This document shows, in pieces, positions 51,966-60,763 of a stretch of 64,000 bases of DNA. The stretch is taken from assembly GCF_029240175.1 (NCBI RefSeq), contig NZ_JARBTM010000005.1, positions 186,001-250,000 on the forward strand. The letters are read 5' to 3'. Both the position numbers and the translations under genes were made by a program. This stretch comes from Anaerosolibacter sp. (GTDB lineage: Bacteria > Bacillota > Clostridia > Peptostreptococcales > Thermotaleaceae). The first letter of the stretch is position 1. Every line of letters starts with the position of its first letter. Under the pieces are notes generated by a model. The model did not search any database, was not told the DNA's origin, and was given only the letters and a program-made list of their open reading frames with translations.

Positions 51966-52313
51966 TGCCGCTTTAAGATATCTTCATCAAAGGTATAGCA
52001 TGCCTACTGGTGAGGCAAAAGCATTGTTAACAGATATCGGAACAGAGGAGCTTGCTCACTGGGAAATGCTGGTAATCCATGGACTGCAGCTTATATTCAG
52101 TCTATAGGAGACCCAGTAGCAGATTTACATGAAGATATGGCTGCAGAGCAGAAGGCCAGAACTGTATATGAACAATTATTGCATCTAACAGATGACCCAT
52201 TGTTAAAGGATGCTTTGAGATTCTTAAGAGAGCGTGAGGTGGTTCACTACCAAAGATTTGGAGAAGCACTCAGAAGTGTAGAAGAATATCATGCTTCTAA
52301 ACGAATTTTCTAA
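51946..52313 (+). pseudogene. cotJC: cotJC 3' fragment with internal deletion
   Basis: From the crossover it encodes GPDGELSAALRYLHQRYSMP... TDIGTEELAHWEM, then the frame ends at 52,107. In another frame, from 52,068, it continues AGNPWTAAYIQSIGDPVADL... FLREREVVHYQRF to the normal C-terminus at 52,313. Compared with normal CotJC, about 38 residues between AHWEM and AGNPW are missing and the frame has changed. So cotJC would stay broken after phage excision. Its own terminator follows. Confidence 0.9.
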
Positions 52314-52317
52314 ATGA

Positions 52318-52343
52318 AAAAGCCAGGAGAGATCCTGGCTTTA
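52318..52343 (+). terminator. terminator of the cotJ operon
   Basis: AAAGCCAGGA / TCCTGGCTTT stem followed by ATTGTTG, at the end of the cotJC remnant. Confidence 0.75.
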
Positions 52344-52499
52344 TTGTTGTTTACATATATTTACTTTTAAGGAGCATCTGTCTTAGTTATAAAAGACAGA
52401 ATTAGGTCTACAAAAAAAGGGGAACGATTCTTTGACACAAGAAACATAAGGAGCGTGAAGAAGAATTGTTTCCTATCAATACAAAATCATATCAAGAGA

Positions 52500-52713
52500 C
52501 TTTGGTTTTTTTTTAGTCAGTTTGATCATTACCATAAAGCCGGTTTTTTTCAGGCTTACGGCCTGAGATTCCTTAATCAATAAAAATGTATTCAGAAGGT
52601 ACTAGGAATCTATATTTTCGAGCGTAATCAAATAGTGCTTTTTTCTGGGCATTCGGACTGTACTCTGGTTGTTCATCGGTACTTACTCCTATATAAAGTG
52701 CATCGGTTTGCAT
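52500..52713 (-). pseudogene. relic of a second serine recombinase, N-terminus only
   Basis: Reading from 52713: MQTDALYIGVSTDEQPEYSP... then ...LVPSEYIFID stop GISGRKPEK..., nearly the same as the first 55 residues of the prophage integrase. It has an in-frame stop, Arg to Gly next to the catalytic Ser, a frame break and no rest of the gene. The 60 bases upstream also resemble the integrase leader. Relic of a related element next to cotJC. Confidence 0.85.
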
Positions 52714-52879
52714 TATATCATCTTCTTTATTTTTCCTTAAAACAAGTGTAGCGATAGAGAGAAAGAAAAGCTATAAGATAAGTGACCTTTCCTCAGTAAC
52801 AATGGTAAAATTTAGCATAATAAAATAATGCCAGAATTAATCTGAGCCTTAAATCTTAGATCTGTATCTACAATTTTGA

Positions 52880-53155
52880 TTACATCAAATATTTTTCAAA
52901 AATAGCTTTTATTGGTCTATACAAGAATAACAAAACAATAAAAAGTATAATATGTGTTAGGTAAAATGAAAAGTATTCACTTATTGTTACAGAACTAAAT
53001 ATTGCTGATGTGCTATCCACTCCTTCAATAAAACCTATACTTGCAGCTTGTTTTCTTATCATTAGAACATTACCAATGATTTCAATAATCGTAAATAAAA
53101 ATATAGAAACTATAAAATGTATTGTAAAATTATATTCATGATCGAATATTTTCAT
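52880..53155 (-). CDS. small membrane protein
   Basis: A 91-residue protein with two membrane segments (near 11-32 and 63-80). A good AAGGTAGA ribosome site. Unknown function. It lies between the recombinase relic and the stalk-domain gene. Confidence 0.55.
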   Translation of the reverse strand: MKIFDHEYNFTIHFIVSIFLFTIIEIIGNVLMIRKQAASIGFIEGVDSTSAIFSSVTISEYFSFYLTHIILFIVLLFLYRPIKAIFEKYLM

Positions 53156-53301
53156 TTTATCTACCTTCCTTGCGCTATTTTATAATTATAAATATGCGAA
53201 TGGATATAGCATAGTGAATATTTCTATATCTCCAAATTAATTCTTCAACAAGGATAAGAGAGCGTTTTTTCATGATTACAAAAAACATATTTAGCTTAAA
53301 T

Positions 53302-53330
53302 AAAACTCCAGAAAACTAGGAGTTTTGTCC
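53302..53330. terminator. hairpin upstream of stalk-domain gene
   Basis: AAAACTCC / GGAGTTTT stem with a 9-base loop followed by GTCC. Moderate terminator in either direction. Confidence 0.55.
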
Positions 53331-53615
53331 TATTTATTGTTTTTTCTACAAATTATGACATTATCTTTGAAAATAATACCATATAATCTAAAGCGTTAGT
53401 GTCGATTATGTTAATACTGTTACACTATTAACAGCATATATAAGACAGTTTAAGAAACTACATAGCATAGGGAGGATACGATAAATTATATAAGTTAATT
53501 AATATTCCTAGGGAATGGAGGCAGATGTAATCTGTAAAATTTGCTTAGCCATTGGGATATAATGGCACTAACACTTGAGCAACAGATACTAGACAGCAAG
53601 GAGGAAACAAAGCAA
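53331..53615 (+). promoter_or_regulatory. leader region of the stalk-domain gene
   Basis: 285 non-coding bases. An inverted repeat TGTTAATA / TATTAACA with a 9-base spacer lies at 53,409-53,433 and could be an operator. A GGGAGG at 53,470 has no ORF after it. AAGGAGG at 53,599-53,605 serves the gene. Confidence 0.4.
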
Positions 53616-56168
53616 ATGAAGAGAAGCGTATCATGGTTATTAGTACTAATCTTGGTGCTTGCTAGTGTGACATCAGGATTTGCACTAGATCTGAACACTA
53701 ACCAAAGTGTTATTGCAGGGGAAATAATTAGCATTCCTAATGTGAATGATGGTGAAACTGCTTGGCTTGCTCCAGAAGGAGCAACTTTTTCATCTCTAGT
53801 TGAGGATGGAACTACAGTCACAAGTGCAGTATATGAGTTAGGTGCAACAGAAATTAATATCGATGTACCTACAAATGTCGGTGAATATAAGCTATATATC
53901 ACAGACGGATCTATAATACTATCTGAAGCTGCAGGAATATTGACAGCCACAGCGCCAGTTGCGGCAAATCAAACAGTTCATATTTGGGTTATGGACGCTG
54001 TTACAGATGCAGCTCTTGAGGGAGCATTGGTGATCTTTGGTAATGATATTAGTGGTTACGAAGAACTGATTGCTGGTGTTAATGGTGAAGTAGTAATTGA
54101 AGCTGAATACGGTGTTTATGAGTTATTCGTAGACAAGTTTGGCTATGAGTCTATAGAAAGAGAAGTAACAGTTGGCGAGTCAACAAACGAACAACATATT
54201 ACAGTATCCCTTAATCCAGTAGAAGTTAAGGATGTAACATTTAGAGTATTAGATGGTACAACACCAGTGGCTAACGCAGTAGTCTATATTGGTAATCATG
54301 GATACACAACAGATGAATTTGGAGAAGCTGCTCTATTATTAGAATATGGAGACCTTGGATTCGATGTAGTAGCTGAAGGCTATAATGATGTTAATGGTAT
54401 AATTCCTGTTACCGCGGATACCCCAGAGGTAGTAGAAGTACAGATGACTAAGCTTATTGAGGGACAATATGATGTACAAGCAGAGTTTACTATAGGTTCC
54501 TTAAAAGTAAGAGTAACCGATGAGAATGGTTCTAGAATCCAGACTTTAAGCGCACCGATGTTAGTTAAGAATGGTTTTGCAGTTATTCCTGCAAGAGCAT
54601 TTAGCGAAGTATATGGATTTGAGGTACTCTGGAATGCAGATACTAAAGAAATGTATCTTCAAAAAGATGGAATGGAAGCAACATTCGTACATGGTTCAAT
54701 AAATTTCACTTTTGGCCCAATCGATGGTGAAAAGCAAATATTTGCTGCGGATGTAGCTCCATATGTTTTAGATGGAAGATCATATTTACCTATTTTTGAT
54801 GTAATCGATAAATATCCAGCCCTAAAAGCAATTAAGAATGATCCTCCGGCACATACAATCAGTCTTAAATTTAGAGAGGCGGATACTCAAGGTAATCCAA
54901 CAGGAAATGTTATTCCAGGTGTAAGCGTTATAATGGATGGACACACAATAGTAACAAATGCTGAAGGCGTGGCAACTTTTGTTGATGTATTTGGAACACC
55001 ATCTTACGATGAATCCTACATCACATTCACAGCTATAAAATCTGGCTACATGACAAAGACAAGCGAAGTTCTTTCCAATGGAACAGCCTTATTTGAGATA
55101 GCATTAGTAAAATCAGCACCAACCAGCGGAAGTAGTGGCAGTTCCTCTGGTGGCTCTAGTGGCGGTGGTAGCACAACGCCAAGCACACCCGCACTTACTC
55201 CTTCTCTAATTTCAGATCAAGTAAAGACAGAAGGAGATAAGGCATTAAATGAATCATTAGCAAAAGGACAAGCGGCTACAATTACTCTTCAAAATGATAA
55301 GGACAATAAGGCAGAAGTATCTGCTACCATCATCACTAGATTAGCAGAAGAAAATAAACCTATCTTAATCCAGAACAAAGGTGTTGAAATTAAGTTTGCT
55401 CCACAGTCGCTTGTGACACCAGAGTTGAAGAAGGCTCTTGAATCTAAAATCGGCAACTTAGAGTTAGGGGCAAAAGAATTAACAGCTGATGAAACAAAAG
55501 ATTTGATTGTCAAAGTAACAGAAGGCAATACAGGACTTATTGAAATTGGTGGAAAAGTATTTGATTTAACTGCTCAGATCGTATCTGGTACAACAGTTGA
55601 AAAAGTTAAGTCATTTAGCGAACCAGTAGGTATCACTATCGATGTATCCGAATTAAAGATTAGCGAAATAGCTAAATTAACTGGTGTTAGGTATGTAAAG
55701 AATGAAGATGGCAGCGTTAAAGCTGTGAAACTAGGCGGTAAATATGACGCAAAAAACAAGACATTCACATTCTTTACAGATCAATTCAGCTTATTCGGAG
55801 TGATGCAAGCTGAGGAATTAACTAAGGTTGAATTAACAATTGGACAAAGCGATACTATCGTAAATGATACTGCGAGATATAATGATGTTGCACCAGTAGT
55901 TATGAATAATAGAACAATGGTTCCTGTAAGATTTATCGTTGAAAACCTTGGTGGACGAGTAGCTTGGAATGAAACTACAAAAGAAATTTCGATTACCCTT
56001 GATGGCAAAGAGTTAAAAATGGTAATTAACCAACCAATTGAAGGATTCGATGCTAACCCAACAATCGTTGATAACCGTACATTAGTACCATTGAGATATG
56101 TGTCAGAAGCACTAGGAGCTAATGTATTATGGTTTGGGGAATCAAAAAGAGTTGAAATAGTTAAATAG
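53616..56168 (+). CDS. secreted surface protein with stalk (copper amine oxidase N-like) domains
   Basis: An 850-residue protein. A signal peptide (MKRSVSWLLVLILVLASVTSGFA) is followed by beta-sandwich carboxypeptidase-regulatory-like repeats (near 140-300, e.g. GVNGEVVIEAEYGVYELFVDKFGYE), a first stalk domain (PARAFSEVYGFEVLWN), another regulatory-like repeat, a Ser/Gly linker (about 508-525), a ZU5/Ig-like part, and a C-terminal stalk domain (NNRTMVPVRFIVENLGG; VDNRTLVPLRYVSEALGA). The start at 53616 has AAGGAGG. Probably wall-associated. The end of its transcript is broken by an IS. Confidence 0.82.
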   Translation: MKRSVSWLLVLILVLASVTSGFALDLNTNQSVIAGEIISIPNVNDGETAWLAPEGATFSSLVEDGTTVTSAVYELGATEINIDVPTNVGEYKLYITDGSIILSEAAGILTATAPVAANQTVHIWVMDAVTDAALEGALVIFGNDISGYEELIAGVNGEVVIEAEYGVYELFVDKFGYESIEREVTVGESTNEQHITVSLNPVEVKDVTFRVLDGTTPVANAVVYIGNHGYTTDEFGEAALLLEYGDLGFDVVAEGYNDVNGIIPVTADTPEVVEVQMTKLIEGQYDVQAEFTIGSLKVRVTDENGSRIQTLSAPMLVKNGFAVIPARAFSEVYGFEVLWNADTKEMYLQKDGMEATFVHGSINFTFGPIDGEKQIFAADVAPYVLDGRSYLPIFDVIDKYPALKAIKNDPPAHTISLKFREADTQGNPTGNVIPGVSVIMDGHTIVTNAEGVATFVDVFGTPSYDESYITFTAIKSGYMTKTSEVLSNGTALFEIALVKSAPTSGSSGSSSGGSSGGGSTTPSTPALTPSLISDQVKTEGDKALNESLAKGQAATITLQNDKDNKAEVSATIITRLAEENKPILIQNKGVEIKFAPQSLVTPELKKALESKIGNLELGAKELTADETKDLIVKVTEGNTGLIEIGGKVFDLTAQIVSGTTVEKVKSFSEPVGITIDVSELKISEIAKLTGVRYVKNEDGSVKAVKLGGKYDAKNKTFTFFTDQFSLFGVMQAEELTKVELTIGQSDTIVNDTARYNDVAPVVMNNRTMVPVRFIVENLGGRVAWNETTKEISITLDGKELKMVINQPIEGFDANPTIVDNRTLVPLRYVSEALGANVLWFGESKRVEIVK

Positions 56169-56348
56169 CACCTATAAGAAAGACATAAAAAAGAGAATTC
56201 TAAAGGGGCTGTCTCAAAATAGATAATACTATCTAGGGCTGAGACGCCCTTTTTCTTTTGCAAAAAAATAAGAAAACAGATCCCGAAGAATCTGTCTCTC
56301 TGGTATAATGTAGTCACCACAACAAACATACACCAAGGAGATTGTATC

Positions 56349-57917
56349 ATGAATATCAATGAATTTCAATTAATCTTACCAATAAACACCGGCATAATGA
56401 TTCCTGAGAATGATTCTGTGAGGCTATTAAACAAAGTTGTCGAGCAGTTAGATTTTAAACATCTCTATGACTGTTATGCATCCATAGGCAGACCCCCTGC
56501 CCCGCCTAAAATGCTTTTCAAAGTTGTTTCTTATGCCTATATGAACGGTATTTATTCATCTCGAAAGATTGAAACAGCTTGTAGACGAGATATTAATTTT
56601 ATCTGGCTATTAGGGGGCGAAGAAGCCCCGGATCATAATACAATTAGTCGTTTCCGCAGTGGGCGATTAGCCCATGTTATTGAAGAACTGTTTTATCAGC
56701 TAGTTACCCTGTTAGGAGATATGGGTGAGATTGCTTACGAGAATATATTTATTGATGGAACAAAGATTGAAGCTAATGCAAATAAATATTCCTTCGTATG
56801 GAAAAAATCCATTCAAAAACATGAGCTTCGACTTCAAGAAAAAATTCAAATACTAATTGAGGAAATTAATCGAGCCTACGGCTGCTCTTACATCATTAAT
56901 GAAGAAAAAGCTTCCGCTTGTCTTTTGGTTGAAATCTTAGATTTTTTAGAACATCAGAAGTCTGTATTAGGTATTGAATTTGTCCATGGTAAAGGTAAAA
57001 GAAAAACCCCCTTGCAAAGACACATAGAAAAACTAAAAGAGTACATAAATACAAAGGAAAAGTATGATAGCTACAATCAAATTTTCGATGGAAGAAATAG
57101 CTTTTCAAAGACAGATCATGATGCCACATTTATGCATATGAAAGAAGATCATATGAGAAATTCTCAGTTAAAGCCTGGCTACAATGTACAAATCGGTGTG
57201 GAAGGTGAATATGTGGTGGGAATGGACATTTTTAGCGAACGTTCAGATCAACTGACTTTCATCCCATTCATAGAAAAACTTCATGAAAAATTACCAAAGT
57301 ATCATCAGAATGCAGTCACCGATGGAGGTTATGAAAGTGAGGAAAATTATGCCTTTCTGGAAACCCATAAGCAAAAGGCATTTATTAAACCAACAACCTA
57401 TGAGATGATAAAGAAAAGTAATTTTAAGAAAAAAATCGATCGCCGTGAGAACATGACCTATGATGCAGAAAAGGATGAATACACTTGCCATAATCAAAGG
57501 CAGTTAAGATATATTGGAGATAAAAAGAGGAGATCAAAATCAGGTTATGAATCCAAAATAAAGATCTACGAATGTGAGAATTGTGAAGACTGTGAACATA
57601 AGCAGCAGTGCACAAAAGCCAAGGGAAATAAGCAACTCCAAGTAGCAATAGACTTTATCCGATTACGAGAAATTTCACTAGGCAATATTACTGGTGAGGA
57701 AGGTATAAAATTGAGAGTAAATCGCTCAATTCAAGTGGAAGGTGCTTTCGGGATATTAAAAGAAGACTATGGCTTCAGAAGATTCTTATTACGTGGAAAG
57801 CAGAATGTAAAAACCGAATTTATGTTATTATGTTTTGGTTTTAACATTAATAAGTTGCATAGCAAAATTTTAAAAAATAGATGTGGTGTATCATTATTTA
57901 ACGTAAAGGTAGCCTAG
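56349..57917 (+). CDS. IS1182 family transposase
   Basis: A 522-residue DDE transposase with N-terminal DUF772-type domain (FKVVSYAYMNGIYSSRKIE), FIDGTKIEANANKYSF (first Asp), AVTDGGYESEENY (second Asp) and VEGAFGILKEDYGFRRFLLRG (Glu), plus a cysteine cluster CENCEDCEHKQQC. Intact, with CCAAGGAG as ribosome site. Confidence 0.95.
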   Translation: MNINEFQLILPINTGIMIPENDSVRLLNKVVEQLDFKHLYDCYASIGRPPAPPKMLFKVVSYAYMNGIYSSRKIETACRRDINFIWLLGGEEAPDHNTISRFRSGRLAHVIEELFYQLVTLLGDMGEIAYENIFIDGTKIEANANKYSFVWKKSIQKHELRLQEKIQILIEEINRAYGCSYIINEEKASACLLVEILDFLEHQKSVLGIEFVHGKGKRKTPLQRHIEKLKEYINTKEKYDSYNQIFDGRNSFSKTDHDATFMHMKEDHMRNSQLKPGYNVQIGVEGEYVVGMDIFSERSDQLTFIPFIEKLHEKLPKYHQNAVTDGGYESEENYAFLETHKQKAFIKPTTYEMIKKSNFKKKIDRRENMTYDAEKDEYTCHNQRQLRYIGDKKRRSKSGYESKIKIYECENCEDCEHKQQCTKAKGNKQLQVAIDFIRLREISLGNITGEEGIKLRVNRSIQVEGAFGILKEDYGFRRFLLRGKQNVKTEFMLLCFGFNINKLHSKILKNRCGVSLFNVKVA

Positions 57918-57981
57918 AAATCTCAAACACATCCTAATTAAAGAGATTTTAAGAACCTCTTTTTGTCGTGCGAAAAACCTA

Positions 57982-58033
57982 AAAAACAACCTATGCTTTC
58001 TAAAAACATGGAGAAAAGCATAGGTTGTTTTTA
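57982..58033 (+). terminator. long hairpin at the right end of the IS
   Basis: A perfect 18-bp stem AAAAACAACCTATGCTTT and its complement with a 16-base loop and T run, between the transposase stop and the right terminal repeat. Confidence 0.85.
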
Positions 58034-58311
58034 AGATTTTCATGAAAAAGGAGCTGCCTTTTTCAATGATTTATTCAATCATTTTGAGACAGCCCCTTTA
58101 GAATTCTGCTCTTGTTTTATTGCGTGAAACAAATATTTAGCGCTTTAGAGGAAAGCCATGCTGACTATAGCTTGGAGCTTTAGAAAGCTTGACTTAACAG
58201 AATAAAAATTATGCATCATACAAAATTAAATGTCAACTAAAATGATATATCGGTTGTACTAAAATAAGATTTCATAAATAAAAAATACGAATCAACTAAG
58301 TTTCTTATTTA

Positions 58312-58590
58312 CTATCTAGTAGAGCTGAAGGATCTATTCTGAAATTGAGTAGAATGACCTATTTTAACAGATTCTTTTTCCCACTCGGAGATATTTTTAG
58401 GTGGTACAACAGAACCCCAAAGCTTATCCCAATCAAGGTATCCTGTTGCATGGGAATATACGTCATGAACAGCATCGTCTACAGAAGAGTATTGGCATAA
58501 AGATATATCGTTTATCTTTAGAACAATTTCACCAGTGGATGAATCAAACTCAATTAACATTACTCCTATAGGACTACGATAACAATACAA
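58312..58590 (-). CDS. small soluble protein, unknown function
   Basis: A 92-residue acidic protein (VMLIEFDSSTGEIVLKIND; then YLDWDKLWGSVVPP). TTG start with GGAGGTGAT at the right distance. No family recognised. Confidence 0.6.
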   Translation of the reverse strand: MYCYRSPIGVMLIEFDSSTGEIVLKINDISLCQYSSVDDAVHDVYSHATGYLDWDKLWGSVVPPKNISEWEKESVKIGHSTQFQNRSFSSTR

Positions 58591-58945
58591 ATGACATCAC
58601 CTCCGGATGGATTTTATATTTTTATTTCTACAAAATTAAATAACTTCCTTCAATAAATAATATTTATTTATTGAGAAAATTTATTCAAAAGTGAGAATTA
58701 TAGATGGATTCTATAGTCGATGAGTTTTAGGTGAGAAAATATAGAATGGAATTGAAAAGTGCGTGAGCTAAGTTGAGGTTTAAGGCAATATCGTCATATC
58801 TCGACGTAAAAGATGAAACAGAAAAAACGAACGATATTCTTTGAAAACTAAATAATACGGTATTAAAAATCAAATAACTAGTGCCCCATTTATATTCAAG
58901 AACATAATCTGTTAATGAAGTCGTTTTGTGAATGGAGGTATTAGT
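58591..58945 (+). other. 355-base region upstream of alpha/beta hydrolase
   Basis: No gene. AT-rich. It contains the left arm of a 17-bp inverted repeat (58,848-58,864). The block ATTCTTTGAAAACTAAATAAT at 58,836 resembles leader sequences found near Firmicute rRNA genes, but no rRNA follows. Confidence 0.4.
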
Positions 58946-59807
58946 GTGGCATACTATGTTGAAGTAGAGCCAAATGTAAAAATTTATGTAGAGGATCTTA
59001 ACCCAAAGGGTAAGAAAACAATCTTGTTTCTACACGGTTGGCCTGGAAGTCATAAGTTGTTTGAATATCAGTTTGATCAACTTCCAAAGATGGGATATAG
59101 GTGCATTGGAATAGATACAAGAGGATTCGGTAATTCAGATAAGCCTTGGGGAGGATACGATTATAACCGATTGGCGGACGATGTTCGATGTGTGATTGAA
59201 GAACCAAGTTTACAAGATTTCACACTTGCAGGACATTCAACCGGGGGAGCGATTGCTATTAGATATATGGCTAGGCATAATGGATATGGTGTATCAAAAC
59301 TTGCTCTTTTTGCTGCCGCGGCTCCTAGTCTTATTCGTAGGCCTTATTTTCCATTTGGGTTATCCAGAGAAGCAGTAAATGAAATTATTCAAGGAACATA
59401 TACAGATCGGCCTAAAATGTTAAAGGGGTTTGGAGACATATTTTTCTTTCAGCATATAAGCGAGTCATTTTCAGATTGGTTCTTCATACTAGGATTAGAG
59501 GCATCAAGTTGGGCCACTGCGTCAGTTGCAACCACTTGGTTAGGTGAAGAAAGCTTATTTTACGATCTAAGAAAGATAGATGTACCCACTTTAATTCTCC
59601 ATGGTATCCATGACAAAGTCTGTCTCTTCCCATTGGCTATAGCCCAAAGGCAAGGTATTAAAAACGCCAAACTTGTACCGTTTCAATATAGTGGTCACGG
59701 ATTGTTCTATGACCAACGAGATAAATTTAACGAGGAACTGACACGATTTATTGAAGAATACTAAAAACGCAAAGACTGATAATTGATGAAAATACCGTAT
59801 TATTTAG
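58848..59807. repeat. 17-bp inverted repeat flanking the hydrolase gene
   Basis: CTAAATAATACGGTATT at 58,848-58,864 and its exact complement AATACCGTATTATTTAG at 59,791-59,807. They enclose one gene. No transposase is inside. Confidence 0.7.
58946..59764 (+). CDS. alpha/beta hydrolase
   Basis: A 272-residue hydrolase. Oxyanion motif FLHGWPGS, nucleophile elbow LAGHSTGGA (Ser near 98), Asp in LHGIHDKVC and His in YSGHGLF form the triad. Resembles non-haem chloroperoxidase/esterase-like members. The GTG at 58946 follows AATGGAGGT. Substrate unknown. Confidence 0.88.
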   Translation: MAYYVEVEPNVKIYVEDLNPKGKKTILFLHGWPGSHKLFEYQFDQLPKMGYRCIGIDTRGFGNSDKPWGGYDYNRLADDVRCVIEEPSLQDFTLAGHSTGGAIAIRYMARHNGYGVSKLALFAAAAPSLIRRPYFPFGLSREAVNEIIQGTYTDRPKMLKGFGDIFFFQHISESFSDWFFILGLEASSWATASVATTWLGEESLFYDLRKIDVPTLILHGIHDKVCLFPLAIAQRQGIKNAKLVPFQYSGHGLFYDQRDKFNEELTRFIEEY

Positions 59808-60032
59808 AAATGAGTTAACGGTATTTTTATGTTGCATTTTAAGGATATTGCGTTAAATTTACATTATGCCCCTCTGACAACCCCGACTGCAACAAATACG
59901 AGAAAGCTCAAAAGAAACAGATAAAGAAGAAGATGATTGCAAAGGGTTGCCATTATGGGTGACGGGCTATCCAAAACGTAAATATAGTATATGACTACGC
60001 TATGGACGGAAAAAAGAAGATTTCAGAACATT

Positions 60033-60280
60033 GAAGAGGATATAAAGCAGTTGTTACAGCTAAAGAAAAACATGATTCTGATATAGCATCTCTTAAGGAA
60101 AGTCAGACAGAAACGAAAATATACGTAAAGCAAATATTTGAAAGGTTAGATGACATAAAAACACTTTTTACAACAGGGAACCAAAGCACAAACGAAACAT
60201 GGTCTAATATTGTAATTGAATTGATTAAGTCTATTGGAACTATAGCTGCTATCATAGCAGGAATAAAAATTATAAATTGA
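60033..60280 (+). pseudogene. relic of XhlA-like phage lysis protein
   Basis: An open frame with no start encodes KEKHDSDIASLKESQTE... then a C-terminal membrane helix LIKSIGTIAAIIAGIKIIN, the pattern of XhlA/haemolysin-type phage accessory lysis proteins. Upstream, pieces of other frames (MTTLWTEKRR...) are broken by stops. Decayed phage gene. Confidence 0.6.
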
Positions 60281-60289
60281 GAGGAGCCT

Positions 60290-60642
60290 GATTTATAGAT
60301 ATTACAACATTTATCTTGAACAGGCTTTAATTTTAATACCAGGACTTTACATATTAGGTATGATCCTAAAAAGGTTGGAGTTTATCCAAGATAGGTTCAT
60401 CCCATTGATCCTTTTAATTGTAGGTGTTGTTGGAACTATGGCAATTATGGGAAGTAGACTAGATTCGCCAGTTGAGGAAATTAGCACAGGCGATGATCCA
60501 AGGTATCCTTGTTACTGGAGCAGCAGTTTATTCAAATCAATTGTTTAAGAAAGCGAAGAAGGATAAAAGAATACAGAATGATGGTGAAGACAATACACAG
60601 GCAGGGGCTTCGGCTCCTGTCTCTTTTATTTTTGCTTGTTAG
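60290..60642 (+). pseudogene. relic of a phage holin, frameshifted
   Basis: It begins in one frame (YNIYLEQALILIPGLYILGMILKR... LLIVGVVGTMAIMGS) and continues in another (AQAMIQGILVTGAAVYSNQLFKKAKK), a typical holin with the conserved GILVTGAAVYxNQ segment. A 1- or 2-base shift near 60,485 breaks it. A hairpin (CAGGGGCTTCGGCTCCTG) follows inside the end. Confidence 0.72.
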
Positions 60643-60763
60643 TATACCTTCAATTGATTATTATTATAGGACATTAGTACTAAAATATGATAGTACTAGA
60701 GGGATATGTAGAATAATGGAGAAAATTGGTATGTCACAAATTATTAAGACGAGGAGGAAAAAT

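Larger units (their letters stand above)
56202..58099 (+). mobile_element. insertion sequence, IS1182 family
   Basis: 1898 bp. Perfect 19-bp terminal inverted repeats AAAGGGGCTGTCTCAAAAT (56,202-56,220) and its complement (58,081-58,099). An 8-bp AGAATTCT repeat flanks both ends (56,194-56,201 and 58,100-58,107). One intact transposase. Looks complete and recent. Confidence 0.95.

Noticed and set aside
58820..58870. rRNA-leader-like sequence (TTCTTTGAAAACTAAATAAT)
   Set aside because: No rRNA gene or second leader element within the window; resemblance alone is not enough.
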